From NCBI GenBank assembly GCA_963924555.1, contig OZ004589.1:4030001-4094000 (forward strand): a DNA stretch of 64,000 nucleotides. Reading direction: 5' to 3'. This document shows positions 47,807-60,485 of this stretch, one piece after another. The position numbers and the translations under genes were made by a program. The stretch is from Crambe crambe. Lineage: Eukaryota > Porifera > Demospongiae > Poecilosclerida > Crambeidae. The notes beneath the pieces are model-generated. The model had not been told where the DNA came from, did no database searches, and saw only the letters and a program-made list of their open reading frames with translations. Position 1 is the first letter of the stretch, and every line of letters begins with the position of its first letter.

Positions 47807-50800
47807 TAATCTTACTACGCAAACCGCAACACAGCAAGACAGTTTTTTCTTGGTACCAAGATCTTAGATATAGGATGAAGCAGTCAGGAGTTTATGGCTG
47901 TCAATCGTCCACGAAGGCACTCGGATGGCAATTGACAGTCATGGCTATTCGCTGGCACTTGTAGAAAATTTCAAAGGTCTAGAATATGAAAGAAAAAAAA
48001 ATCAAATTCCTATTGTGAAATTCGAACCCATGAACAGGCGTTCCGTGTACAACACTAACCGATGTTACAGTGGCAAAATTGCAAAAAAAACTTGGAAAGT
48101 GATATTTATAGTTCTAACCTCAAACTTTTTTGTTGCCTTATTGGCCTCCAATGCAAGTAGTCTCCCTACACGCGAAATGCGGAGGGTCTGGTTCAAGAAA
48201 CTACACTGCAAGCTGAGGGATTGTTGAAGTTACAATAGTGCGTGAATAGTACGTCCCACACACCTAACGCTTGTTGCTACGCACGCTCCCTCCTAGAATA
48301 GCAGCCCATAACCTAGGTTCGCTGGCCTATGTATTTAGAACACGATAGTCTGGTAATTTTCTTCAGGGAATAGATCCAATGGTTTTACCCGTGTCGAAAT
48401 TTTCATGAGCCTTTTGTCAACAAAAACTATTTATTTAGGTGTTAACTTATTGCTACATTTTGGCTCACAACAAGACTTCATTTTTGCAATTTTAGTTCCT
48501 TGAACTAGCTAGCTAGCTATTAATTTAGTAAGCTTAAAACATATCATAGGCACTATAATTACACGATAAAAATTATGTATAATCTAAACATATGCTCCTA
48601 TTTATACGTCTATCTGATTATTATTGTTACATGTAAATGGAAAAAAATTAATGCTAAATAAAAAGGTTAGTCTGTACTTTACCTATAACTAGCAGTTTTA
48701 GTGAACAAACAAAATTATGCAGCCTCAAATAATCCCTACATTACTGCCTCCCAAGCTTCTTTATGTTGATGCTTCGATTCATAGTAAGATTTTCGTTGTG
48801 TGAGTTAGATATATGAATGACAGGATGCTGCATGCATAAAAACAATGCAAAATACTTAAATAAGACTAGAGGCTCTACAACTGGTATTATATTGTCTATT
48901 GCAATAAACAGAATTTATTAATGAGCAAGTGAGTAATTATAGTAGCTGTTATGCTCTATTGCTTTATATTACAAGAGTGGTACCAACCTGAAATAAAAAT
49001 GCTTACGAGTGCTTTATATAATCCAAGCGCATACAATCCATTTAGATAAGATTAGTATCTTTAGGACTCCAGGATGTAGGAAAAAATTTAGTTCACAATA
49101 TACATTATGCTTGCAGACACTGATATCGGACGACACGCAATTTCAATGAGTCGTGACCTGAGAATCAGCTCGCTGGCAGATGAAACTAGGGCAATGTGCA
49201 ATATTATTTTTGATAGAGTACGAGTATTACAATACTTTAAAGAAGCTCCATATATTTAAAGATTTAAATATTAATACACTTAGATAAGCCAAGAAAACTA
49301 TCTCAAGCGCATTATGCACAAGCATAGCGCTAATAATTGGTGATTCATACTCCTGGTGCATTTTTGTGTATATTTACAATTTTGATTTGTCATAAATTGA
49401 GAATCAACTATATCGCTCGCACCTCGTACCCAGGCCTTAGGCCGGTAGCCACGGTTTAGATTGGGCGGAAATGACTCGATCTTTTCCGCAAGAACATGTA
49501 TCCAAATTCTCCTTGGTAGCATTCTTCAAAGAGATGATATGTAGGCCTCCACACACTTTGTCCGTAGCCATAATTCGTGAAAATTATCATAACACTCATT
49601 CACTACACCCCCACAATTAAGACTTTTCTATCCAAGTTCAATCCCCCTTGACTTCTCGTATCACTCAATCCACATTCATAACTGGCCGGTAGGAAGAGGG
49701 TATATATATGTAACGCTAAAGTTTTTCTGGTTAGTTGGTTTAGTTAAAAATTAAGCTTTATAGTAAATAGAGCTCCGTATACAACATAAATTGAGAGCAC
49801 AACACTAGAACAGCTATTTCAAAAACAGACTATTCTTCTAACTGTCGGTGATGCATAAAATAAATTAACATGGAAAATTAGTATTACATATATATATTAA
49901 ATTTCATTGAGTCATGAACTGAGGGTTAGCTATCTCACAGCGCATGATGAATGTAACTATGTTAACGTACAGAGTTAATTGAAAGCGAGCGAGTAAGTTA
50001 TTGCTACAACTCATACTATAGCAATGTCCAGCATTTTACAGTGAGCACATTATATACTTTGCTATTGTGCTTGATATTGCTTTCAAAGACATGTAAGTTG
50101 TGGCGAGCAGCATTACTAATTCGGGACCTTACGTAAGCCAGTGGCATTTTGTAACATAGATCTAGATTTAATTGCAAAATACCACTAATTAAAATACTTT
50201 GCATATCTTCTTCTTGGTGACAAACTAAGATGAAAGTACGCATTTTTTTCATGCTGAAGGAGGCTGAACTCTAATAAAGCGATAATATTAAACATTAAAC
50301 AAATAGCTACGTAAAAAATTGAATTCAAGAGAATTTTGCGTAGATCTTCTAGCTATACAATGTTAATACAGTGCAGAATGTCTCCTAGTGGAGAAAGTCC
50401 ACTAAGGGGGAATTCTGTCCTAGTATAGAATGTCTTGGTGGTAATTCTACACTAGGTTATGCTACATACACAGGATTTGAAACAGGGCATGCGAAAAAAA
50501 AAGAGGGTCAATGGAAATTATGATTATACAAGTGAAAAGGCTCCTTATAGCTTATGATGTCTATATTGAGGAAACAAGGTGACTGAAAAGTTTTGTCGCA
50601 CTCTCGGTACTAACTTTACTGCCTTACTTTTGGTATAAAATGATACTAGTTTATCATATGAAACCATCTATGAGTTTGAAAAAAAAATTTTTTAAATTAG
50701 GAATAGTTGTATCATATTGTCTTATTGTTTGATTATAAATCATAACTATAATCAAAGTTTTAGATCTTAAAATAATGTACAATTACTTCAAATAAAGCTT

Positions 50801-53800
50801 AAATGAGTAACCTATTTTTATATCAAGGCTAGTAGAGGATACTTTGCGACTGTTCATCTCGTGTATCACATACTAATTTTTTCTAAACCTCTGCATATAA
50901 AAAAAAAAACAAAAGTAGAAACCAATAAGTAGAAAATATCTCCTACACAGCTAGTTTTATAATTATTTTACTGAATAAATATTGGCAGACCAATTAATTG
51001 CTTAGTGGCTGAAACAGACAAAAAGTTACGGGGATTCGCAATTCAATACTAGAGCCAGCCAATTTTTTTTTCGCCCTAATATCGAAGATTTACTCCATTG
51101 GTAAGGTTTCTAATAAAAAAAGCCAGGAAATAAGGGATTGTTTTTATTTTGTGGTGATTAAGAATTAAGTCTGAGATATTAGAAGTAATAGTCAATCATT
51201 CTGTAGTTTATTTTATTTGGACACTCTACATAAAAAAATACGTTATGTTTTAATATTTCTTCCTTGGTAACATGAGATACCATCATTTAAAACATCTCCA
51301 TGGAAATGCAAAAAAAAACGTAGCTGGGAGCATACAATATGTGTTTATTATTTGTGAAGGACGGAAAATAGCAGTTTATTCTATTGAATGGATGGGAATC
51401 TACACTGCTGAATGCAAACGTCATCTTATTTTACTGTTAAAGGCCAATCCCTCCTATTTCAGAGTGAGCCGTCTGCCCCTCACCGCTACAGAAAATGACC
51501 AGTAGGGCAAATAAAAAATAAAGAACCAAGTTTTTTTTTCATGTGAATATTTTCTTTTCTAAAATTCCTCCAATTTAATTAACTGCGGTCGAGATTAGTA
51601 TACACTCGCCTACAAATGTAGTGAACTTTGCATGTATCAAGGGGATATAGAAACCATTTATAATATTATATTATATAGAAACCATTTATAAGTGAGTAAG
51701 TGAGCAATTTAAATGATTCAATGTTTGACAATGCAGTGAGATAAGAGGTTTAGTTTTGGTTCCAAGTACCTCCATATATAGAATTTTAGATAATCCAAGA
51801 GCCTAGCTCGTTTGCAGCGCTCGCTAACTGAAACTAGGGCAATGTGCAACATTTTTTGACAGCGAGCGAGTAATAAGTACTACAAGAGATCTTTAAAAGA
51901 ATTTGCTGTTCAGTTTGTGTAACAAAGTAGTTAGATAAGACTAGATCCTCTACAACTACTACAATAGCAATGTGCAGCATTTGACATTGAACAACTTAAC
52001 AGCTCCAGTGCTTAATATATTGCTGTCAGAGGCAAGAATCATAAGTTTTGATTCCAACCGGGAAGCTCATTAAATTGAAAGCTGTAAAAACTTTCAACAA
52101 ACATTTAAATAAGCAATACGCCTATAATCTGTTTAGATAAAAGCCTAAAGCCTCTATGACAAAAGGCTATTAAAAAAATCTAGCCTTATTACAATTGATA
52201 GATGCGCATTAAACACTCGCGAATAATTTGGAAGACCAAGCGCATTGACATGGATATGCTTGGGCGATGTGTAACATTAATTTTGTCAGCTTTTTGTTTA
52301 ATTTATGTAAAATAAGCATAGAACGTCTACAAAAAATACTATAGCATTTTACAGTGAGCATGTGATCAGTAGTGCTTGATATTTCTATCAGAGTCAACTC
52401 TCATACCTACCGAAATTCTGGAGGTTACTAAATATAGACTGCGTTTGGCGTCATGTTTCATCATTATTTGTATACCGCAAGAGCGCATACAAACAGTTAC
52501 TGAGAGAGTGAGCAAGTTAGCAGAAGATAGGCTCCATTTTATGATATTGATGACAGAGACAAGAATCGTGTAAATTGTGGTTCCAATTAGTATAACTACT
52601 TGCCATAATACCATATCTACGCATGGGACATTTTGAGTGTAGACATACATACAGTGTGAGGTGCACATGCATTTCATTCGTCCAGCCAAGTTTTTTTCAT
52701 TCTCTGTCTCTTTTTTTTTCTTCTCTTTTTAGCATTTGGTGGCTCTAGCTAATCTTCAAATTCACAATATCAGTTTTTGCTAATCAAAGAGACTGAGGTC
52801 GCTTAGCTATTAGTTTAGCGCATGCGGAATGATAATTTTTTTGACGTACGTATAAATTTATTGGCGAGCGAGCGAAGCGAGCGAGACACCACCTTGTCAT
52901 GTCAATCGAGATTCGCGATATATATATATTTTGTACGTAAATAGCTAGCGGGCATAGTTAATAATACGCATGCGAACGTTAGTTTGTTCTTTGATCTCAC
53001 AAATGAATGATGCCAATAGCACTTTGAATAAACAGCTAGAGCTTATTGCTATATACAGTATTATGTCACTTAGAGGCCCTGAGTGGATTTCAGGCGCGTG
53101 CTTGTGATAAGCATTATTCAGCCTCCTGTGTATGCAGTTACAAACACTGCATTATCTTAGCCCAAAAATCAAATTACAAATGACTGCTTAGTAAACAATA
53201 ATATTAAGGTAAGTAATTCAATTTAGATTTAACTGAGCTAGCTAAATCTAATAATTATTATAACCAGGACAGCTACAAGGTAGGAGTTAGCTAACTTTCT
53301 GTGCATTTATATAATGATATCATTGAAAAAGTAATTGTAAATGAGCTGGAAAAAAAAAGGACTAATAGAAAAAAGGAATTCAATTGCTTAATACGCTTTC
53401 TCGCCACACATTTGTGAGATTCGCATTATATTTGGTACTTAAATCGCAAGCGGACATTGTTAATAATATACGTACGCATATTACGTCCACCTGGGCAATC
53501 TTTGCATAATGATTTATTCTATAGTTATTATAATATATATATGTATAACTAGACTGTACTTCCTTTACAATAGTTAAATTACGAAATATTCTGCTGATCT
53601 CCTAGAAATAAAATCCAGTAGCTAATTATACTATGGCAACGTTCAACATTCGACAACAAATAAAGATATTTGACAGCAATTGAAGCAATTACAGCTATAC
53701 CTTTTAAATGTGCCACTACTCCTTAGCTAGCTGCTGTAGTAAGTGGCAGTTCAGCCTGGCAGCTGCATACAGTACAGAGGTAGCTCTAATGCTAGCCGCA

Positions 53801-53904
53801 AAGCACTTAGCGCTAACAATAGACAATTATAAGACTAGTATAGTATCTACAATTAGAAACGCTGTATAAATCAATTACAACTGTAACAAGTCAAGCTTAC
53901 TCAC
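47807..53904. other. Repeat-rich stretch without a recognised gene
   Basis: Open frames at 47925-48227 (100 aa) and 51272-51505 (77 aa) show no family resemblance. Family C copies lie at about 48835-48960, 49185-49310, 50025-50105, 51830-52090 and 52250-52580. A GCGAGCGAAGCGAGCG block (52862-52890) and its neighbour TGTCATGTCAA are mirrored at 47552-47590. The stretch 52930-53010 mirrors 46770-46830. Confidence 0.5.
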
Positions 53905-54107
53905 CGAATAAACAAAACGAATCCAACGGCTTGAAGGCACAAAACATGCTCAGTAGTTACATTATTACTTAGATATCGTGAATTATTATAGGATTCAAGC
54001 AATCTTATTGGTCCGTTACCGTTGATTAATTCACTGTATTCAATGGCATTATTCAACGCCTCATATACGCTTACGCAGACTAGCCAAGCAACTTTTTTGG
54101 CAGACAT
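53905..54107 (-). CDS. Possible first coding exon of an unidentified minus-strand gene
   Basis: ATG at 54107-54105 opens 67 codons ending at a consensus donor, GTGAGTAAG. The peptide starts MSAKKVAWLVCVSVYEALNN and ends LQAVGFVLFI, so it has two short hydrophobic stretches and could be a small membrane protein. No next exon was identified between here and C9orf72. It could also be a chance frame. I do not recognise the family. Confidence 0.35.
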
Positions 54108-54112
54108 TTCTG

Positions 54113-54310
54113 ATGATGATAGACATGCTTAATTGGATTCTACAGCAGTTTGACAAAGAGCATTGGCTTATCTTAGTTTCTGGTGGGCTGATAGGTGTTT
54201 CGTGGTATTACAGGTTCACATTACATGGCATATATAGCCACCTGGCTGGAAACTGTAGAATCCACTTATATAATAAAATGCTTATTGCACACTCTTTTGT
54301 TGAATATTAG
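54113..54310 (+). CDS. Possible divergent plus-strand exon, unidentified
   Basis: ATG at 54113 opens MMIDMLNWILQQFDKEHWLI and then a hydrophobic SGGLIGVSWYY, like an N-terminal membrane anchor. Beyond about 54216 the frame runs into a foldback element and is not credible; TACAG|GTTCAC could be a donor. Start codons of this frame and the minus-strand frame are 5 bp apart. Confidence 0.25.
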   Translation: MMIDMLNWILQQFDKEHWLILVSGGLIGVSWYYRFTLHGIYSHLAGNCRIHLYNKMLIAHSFVEY

Positions 54311-54426
54311 ATTTATTACTACCCGAGGTTGGAATATTTCACGAGGCCGTAGGCCGAGTGAAATATGCCCACCTCGGGTAGTAATAAATTATGATATTCA
54401 ACGCAGGAGTGTGCAATAAGTATTAA
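54278..54426. mobile_element. Palindromic element with GGCCGTAGGCCGAGTGAAAT centre
   Basis: ATGCTTATTGCACACTC and TTTATTACTACCCGAGGT on the left are mirrored by ACCTCGGGTAGTAATAAA and GAGTGTGCAATAAGTAT on the right. It is the same architecture as 47071-47170. Confidence 0.85.
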
Positions 54427-54670
54427 TTATACTATATCTAGTCTGAATAGAGCAATTTTATTTGTCAGTTGTAAGTTTCTACATAAGGCACTTAGAACTC
54501 AAAACCACAATAGCCCCAGGCACTTAGAAAGCAAAACCATAAACTACATTTATAGCTTGGATACAATAACAACAATGATAACTTGAACGGTAAAGATAGT
54601 GGGCTGGGTTTCGAACTTAAGTTGGAGAGCAGCTAGTTTCTTGTATTCTGGTGTTAAGAAGCTCCAACCG

Positions 54671-54840
54671 AACCGAAAGTAATGCAGATGGCATAGTAAG
54701 TTTATATTTCCAAGCATAGTTTCAATTTAGCTTGCATTACGAAGCTAAAAGAAGACTAAAAAGGTACCGAAAGTAGTGCAGACGGCAGAGTAAGTTCATA
54801 TTTCCAAGCGTAGTTTCAACTTAGCTTGCATTACGAAGCT
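54671..54840 (+). repeat. Tandem duplication, about 94-bp spacing
   Basis: ACCGAAAGTAATGCAGATGG through CTTGCATTACGAAGCT (54671-54746) is repeated at 54764-54840 with about 8 substitutions. Confidence 0.85.
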
Positions 54841-54969
54841 TTTTATGGCCAACAAACGATTCATTAGAAGCCTTTCTATTTCAATAGAAGGTCGGCCACC
54901 ACCACCCAGTGACCTTGCTGCTGAAAAGAAGTCATTGAACGAGGAAAAAAAGTCGTCTAGTTCAGCCAT
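54796..54969 (-). CDS. Short unidentified ORF (57 aa)
   Basis: ATG at 54969 begins MAELDDFFSSFNDFFSAARS, then GGGGRPSIEIERLLMNRLLA. The first 45 codons look protein-like; the tail lies in the tandem duplication. GTAATG inside the frame could be a splice donor. It may be the N-terminus of a lost transposon ORF. Confidence 0.25.
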   Translation of the reverse strand: MAELDDFFSSFNDFFSAARSLGGGGRPSIEIERLLMNRLLAIKSFVMQAKLKLRLEI

Positions 54970-55030
54970 GATGATTAATATTCTCTCAAGGTAACTAATG
55001 GTAACTACATGCGCACGCATATAGTCTAAA

Positions 55031-56155
55031 TGAGTTAGACCATAGATATGAGGTTTTACGGGATTGGAAACGCCCAATGAACTGCACAACCGAGGCGCGT
55101 TGACAGATGCACACGCGCATGCAGCATTAATTATATTAATGGCCTTGAAAGGAGATCAATATTCACTCCTTTCAAGGCAGTTAAAGTTATTTTCTGCCCC
55201 TACAGCTCATAGAATAGTACAAGTAAGCTAAGGGGAAGGTATTGAAGAAGTGAAGAGTCATAGAGTTGAAGTTGGAGAGTCTGAGGAAGGAAGTTATTAA
55301 TTATTCATAACTTTTTTCCTTGTAATTATAACTATGAGTACCTATTATTGCTCATTATACACTAATTTTATGTGATAGATTTGAAAGAAAGGCCAGAATG
55401 ACTTTTGGTATTAAAATTAGACATAAATTCATCATTATTATAGCTAGATAATTTTGCCCCAAAGTTATCCGCCAGTTTCTGCTCAGTTCGCCCTCATCAG
55501 CATTATTGCAATACTTCCAGCTTTTGGCTGTTGGATTTTGACACCATCCACCTCAAGAATTCGGCTCAGTCAGCTGTCCTGTGGACCCTATGGATATTAG
55601 GGGGGAAATATAGTAAGCTTGCCATCTCCATAGGATGACTATTGTATAGAAAACGAATGCACCAATTCCATTTACTGTTCTATCCTTTCCCTGAAATAAC
55701 TAATACTGTTGCAATATTGTTAATCTATTTCTTGGGAGAGGGATTACAGTTTTAACACCACTTGCAGATGCTAGAGACAATATATGTCAGCTGATACAAA
55801 AACTAACATTACTATTCCATGTAGCTAAAGTTTACATGCCTTTTGATCAGAAAATGGGCAACAACAATTGATTCTATCAAGCGTGAGAGGGATTATAGTC
55901 CCATTAACCACTACAGTAGTATTTGTAGGATTAAACTTGAAAATCTGAGCTGAAATTTATTTCATACAGTAAATCTATGCCCTAGTGTATTATAGTATCA
56001 TTGGCATAAGTCTTACCTCATGGATCTTATCAGAACAGCAACTTTGACAAAAGTGCTATGTCATTCAGCTGTCAACGCGCCTCGGTTGTTAGTTGCTAAC
56101 GAGAGCACGTGATCCGTTTCCAATCCCGTAAACCTCTTATATCTATGGTTAGACA
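55031..56155. mobile_element. About 1.1-kb element with imperfect inverted ends
   Basis: GTTAGACCATAGATATGAGG, CGGGATTGGAAACG and CAACCGAGGCGCGTTGACAG at 55031-55105 recur in reverse at 56066-56155. No ORF of a known transposase lies between. A related block is at 32060-32105. Confidence 0.6.
55142..55178. repeat. Perfect 13-bp-arm hairpin
   Basis: GCCTTGAAAGGAG, 11-base loop, CTCCTTTCAAGGC. The arms are perfect and no T-run follows. Confidence 0.85.
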
Positions 56156-56286
56156 CCTCTGCCAATAGAATCTACGGTTTTAGAAACCTTCAGGCCCTTG
56201 GGTAGATGCCTTGCTTCGCTCGGCCTCTACAGCCCAAAGGCCTTCAGATTTCTAAATCCCGTAGATTCATGGCCTCGGTGTCTAAC
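56148..56286. mobile_element. 139-bp foldback element
   Basis: GTTAGACACC and AATCTACGG-TTTAGAAA-CT-AGGCC on the left fold on GGCCT-AG-TTTCTAAA-CCGTAGATT and GGTGTCTAAC on the right. The centre holds TGCCTTGCTTCGCTCGGCC. Confidence 0.8.
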
Positions 56287-56954
56287 TATTATATATCACT
56301 CGTGTGAATACTAGCCAACAGACTCGTGATATTTCACGGTCGCTTCGCTAGACCACGCCCATTAATACATTTTCCCCATAGACGATTCTCATAACAGCTT
56401 CCTACAGACGTATGTTTATATGATTGCTATAAACACTCCTTAAACTTGTTAGTTGTGACATATATTGTGCACTGTAAGAATAAAATCACTTCTTACACTA
56501 GTCAGCTGTGAGATATAGCGAGATATCAACGGCTTGTATACACCCCTACCCTAGCCCTCGCTCTAAAATTATGCGGAGGCGGGAAATAGAGACGACACCG
56601 GTACCCACTGTTTGCGCATGCGCCTAAAATTTCACGCGAAATTCACCATACACGTACGCAGTTGTGCATAGTTACCAAAATAATCGATGATGGTTCAGTT
56701 AGGACGGTTCTCCAACAAATATCCTTACTATAAGGGCTCCTCCAACCTGGTTCACAGCTGTAAATACTGGCTATTGTAAGCTCAGAACTATCTGGAGCCT
56801 TACCAATGTACTTGAACATGCGCTTTAGCATGCGCACTTATCGTGTTCCAAGATTTCTTAAAACCGCAGTAGATATAGAGTCGCTGGGCTTATCCAAATC
56901 AATTGTAGGCACTTGGTTTATCTAAGTGCTTGTGGTAGACGCCTAGGAACCACC

Positions 56955-57135
56955 ATTTACATTATTCTTGTCTCTGATAGCAATATCAAGCATTGGAGCC
57001 TATCAGCTCACTTGCTCACTGTCAAATGCTGCACATTGCTACAAATACTCAACAGTAAATGAAAATCTTCTGAAAAGTTGAAGAATACTTGCTTGCTTGC
57101 TTGCTGTCAACTGAATATTAGCATTGCCCTAGTAA
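56955..57135 (-). repeat. Family C copy, reverse orientation
   Basis: In reverse complement it reads GGGCAATGCTAATATTCAG, GACAGCAAGCAAGC, GCAATGTGCAGCATTTGACA, GAGACAAGAATAATGTAAA, i.e. the family C order. Confidence 0.75.
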
Positions 57136-57186
57136 AATATTAGAAATTTCACTGAATAGGTAGATGGCGGACGATGGTTTAATAAA

Positions 57187-58560
57187 ATGTATGTACTCAA
57201 CGTTTTAATTGCAGAGACGCTGGCTACATACTTCATGTCTGGACGGCCATACAAAGTTATATTGGAGCGGTTGCATACTGTTCATGGAGTTAAGAAAAGG
57301 TTGGCTTGCTACGTAGCTTTCAAATTGCCTGAATTGAAACAATTTATAGTATGTCGTGGCTTAAGCGAGGGTTCAGAAAGTTAGGGCTAAAGAAACCCTG
57401 CACTGATCCTCCTGATGAAGACATTAAAGCGATCATTATGGGGCAAGTTTACTTTTTACCCTCGTATGCAAACATCACCTTTACAGATGGTGTGTAGGTC
57501 CTTGACCATTGGGTAAACTGAGCATGTGCATTCAACCCATTTTTTAGGCACTTGATTCGTCTGTTAATCTTGCTATATGAAGAATTCTTTGTTTAAAGTA
57601 TAAAGTAATTGTTAGATCGTAACTATTCATTTGATATTCATGAAAGATCTGTAAGCCCTGTATTGTTTAGGGACACAGTTATGAAATTGCTCAGAGAAGT
57701 AGACCCAGAGGGTGTATCAGAGCACAAGAAGAGAAGGCTAAAGTAGAGATCATATCATAGCAAGGTCATGATAATGGTGTATAATAATTATTATGATAAG
57801 GTAATGATTGTTTTTATATACATGTATAGGGTCCGAATTTCTTGTGGCATTTAGATTAATATGACAAACTGTCACCGTATGGACTCCGTATTCATGGCTG
57901 CATAGATGGGTACATATGGTTTACATATGGTTCAAGTAACTATTATAGTTTGTAGCTTCTCTAGAAAAATAGCGTGGTTAAAACTGTCATCAACAAATCA
58001 TGATCCAGGTGTTATTGCTCGTTAAGGTAATACTTTACGTGTATTAAATTGTGAGATGCATTATGCAGTTAAATAATTAGGTTGTAGGGAAGACTTTGGT
58101 ACTGAAAATTGTTCAGTGGCAAAAATTCATATTGCATTCCATGTGAATCACGATTCTTTGGCTTCTTGAAGCTTTGTATATGGACCATCAACAGCTAATA
58201 CTGTGAGTTCTACCAACTGGTAGGGTCATGATTACTGTGCAAAAATTTGATTTTATTAGAGGATAGAGTCATTGTGGGCCATGTTAAGAAGGTTCAAGGT
58301 TAACTGGTAGATAGAGTCATGTAAGGCAAGTAGAATCTCGAGTATTGTAGTATTATATAATCACACGGTCTTGTGGCTGAAGGGTACTTCAATAAGTGCA
58401 ATGATGTTCATAGACATAGTTATACATTAATATTGTTATTTCAGATGCCTATTAGAAAAAGATTTGTACAGCTTTGTTGCCGAGTGGAATGATCACCTCA
58501 CAAGCATCTTTACCACATGGCAAACCTAATGACATAGCTATATAACATGCCATCATCTTA
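57187..58560 (+). pseudogene. rve-type integrase transposon relic
   Basis: The N-terminal helix-turn-helix-like part reads YFMSGRPYKVILERLHTVHG and LKRGFRKLGLKKP (57220-57420). LREVDPEGVSEHKKRRL follows (57685-57740). The core then reads GPNFLWHLD-YDKLSPYG and IHGCIDGY (57829-57910), NHDPGVIAR (57998), REDFGTENCSVA (58090-58125), and finally FVAEWNDH and LPHGKPNDI (58465-58555). This order matches a family of solitary integrase-core proteins common in cnidarians, sponges and fish. Stops (HLD followed by a stop) and frameshifts abound, so it is dead. The two Asp of the catalytic triad are recognisable; the Glu is not. Confidence 0.7.
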
Positions 58561-58572
58561 AATTCTAAAATT

Positions 58573-60485
58573 GACAGATGAGAAAATCATATTTATTATA
58601 CCAAGAACAACAGACCAGTTACAGCCCATAAATACCACTCTGTGGGCTGACTGTAATGCTCCATCAATCACTTGCTGCACCACTACTAGCTTTAAAGAAA
58701 TATCTGATGATGTTTTGCAAGCACAATTCTTTGAAGTTATATTTCAGATATATTATCAAGAGCCAATAAAATTCAGAAAACATACCAAAAAGAGGATTGT
58801 GTTCTTGTGAGTTATTACATTCAGCAGACATCGGTACTAGTGTATTACTTCTTTGTAAAAGAGCTGTTAATCTTCATGGTGAAAAGAAAAAATTCTTTCT
58901 CTGTTTAAACTGAATGGTGCTCGTGTACTTGATGAGGAGGTAACAATTAAAGGCAAAACAAAACCTTGAACATTGGGAAACTACTTACTTTTAATGAGAA
59001 AATCCCCAAGTAATGTTAAAATGGGTATCGGGTATGTTGACTACTCAAGTTCAGTTCTAGTTATGAGAAGTTATGATAATAGCTACAGTACTTTGACCAT
59101 TTTTTATCGATTTCATAATGATGCTTAGGAGGAATCTCCTGTGGATGATAATGATTCCTCTGTGGATAATGAAACAAGATCCTTGGTATGCAAATTTAAT
59201 AGCTAGTAATGTTATCTTAATAGCAGTTTTTAAAGAAACATGTGGCAACGGAAAGTTCATATTTGGCTTGGAAATTGCTAATTTATGACTGCAATAATTT
59301 GGTGTTTATAATTAGGTATAGTCAGTTTCAAACGAGTATCCACGGAAACATTCGTTCCCCAAGAGACAGAGAATATATTATTTGGACCTACATTAAAGGC
59401 TGTAATGAAAGAGATTTGGCTACTTACCAGCCTGAAATTGATGGTTATGAAGTTAGTAGTGTTCGTCAAGGTATGAATTTCCTGGTTGTTTTGATTCCTT
59501 GATGGGGATGAAAATTTATTTTTCTTATTGTTCCTAGATTGTGTAGATGTAGTTTCTCCAGTCGAGTGTTACCTACTTGCATATGTAGTTGCAAAGAACA
59601 GGGAATCCAAATCCAATGATATAATGGGACTTATAGTATGATATATGCTTTATTTAGGTATAAAATGGGAAAATCCTGTAGCCTCGTGCCAGGCTAGAAA
59701 GTCCTGCTGATGTTGTAGTCAATAACTGCTGTAACACTCTATTGTTTGCTGTTGGTGCATCCAGAATGTACAATACTCCTGGGAAATGATAGGAAAGACA
59801 CTTATATTTTCCATCTACTCCATTCATTTATGTAATTTTTTTTTAGATTTGAAATTTGAAGGTAAGCTAAATGATTACGAGGACTTGTGCATCAAAAATA
59901 AACTCATCACATAGAGCATTTCAATTCCATTCTATTTAAAAAAAAAGATATTCACATCCTTGCCACACTCTAGTGATGAAAGTGATTCAGGTAAATGGAA
60001 CATAGTTATTATTATATAATCAATAATAGATGGTGAGTTACCTGTTCAGGCAACCGGTTCATGTGCTTGTAAAAAGCATAAATGTGACTCACCTATTTTA
60101 GTTTGTGGATCTGAGACAAAAATTAAAGTTAATTACAACAAAAAGGAGACTATTGGGTTAGTTGTTGACCATTTGTACACATACTCTGTGATCATCTCAC
60201 AGATTATCATCTAATGAAATTTTTTTACAGTAGTGTGACTAATACTCTATAGGTAAGCCCAGGACTAATAATAGGAGCAGTGGCAGTGGTGGTTTAGAGT
60301 ATCATGAAGGTTAAAAAAAATTTTTTTTGGTGATTATAGTGATATTGAGCAGCATCCTTTCAACATAAGGTACCAATGTTATAGGAACGGGACATGCCAA
60401 GAAAAGTGGCCATCCAAAAAAAACTGTAATTGAGCATTAAAATTATCTTGACTTTTAGGATTCTTGCGTAGAGTTAGTCCTGAGT
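58573..60485 (+). pseudogene. Exon-like series of unknown protein upstream of kinase
   Basis: Open pieces bounded by plausible splice sites: 58573-58808 (ends at GTGAGT), about 58826-58938 (an AG acceptor, then DIGTSVLLLCKRAVNLHG, then a frame change at an A6 run, then LSLFKLNGARVLDEE before GTAACA), 59130-59187 (EESPVDDNDSSVDNETRSL, acceptor GCTTAG, donor GTATGC), about 59315-59471, 59538-59636 and about 60040-60160 (ATGSCACKKHKCDSP). Not recognised as a domain. Collinearity with the kinase exons suggests one former gene. Confidence 0.4.

Noticed and set aside
46000..48060. tRNA-like GATTCAAACC and ATTCGAACCC words
   Set aside because: No flanking arms able to form a cloverleaf were found.
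49298..49522. 74-aa minus-strand ORF
   Set aside because: It covers a CTCGTACCCAGGCC-type repeat word and a family C remnant; no coding evidence.
51272..51505. 77-aa plus-strand ORF beginning MRYHHLKHLHGN
   Set aside because: Looks protein-like in composition but has no splice context, neighbours or family motif; not enough to call a gene.
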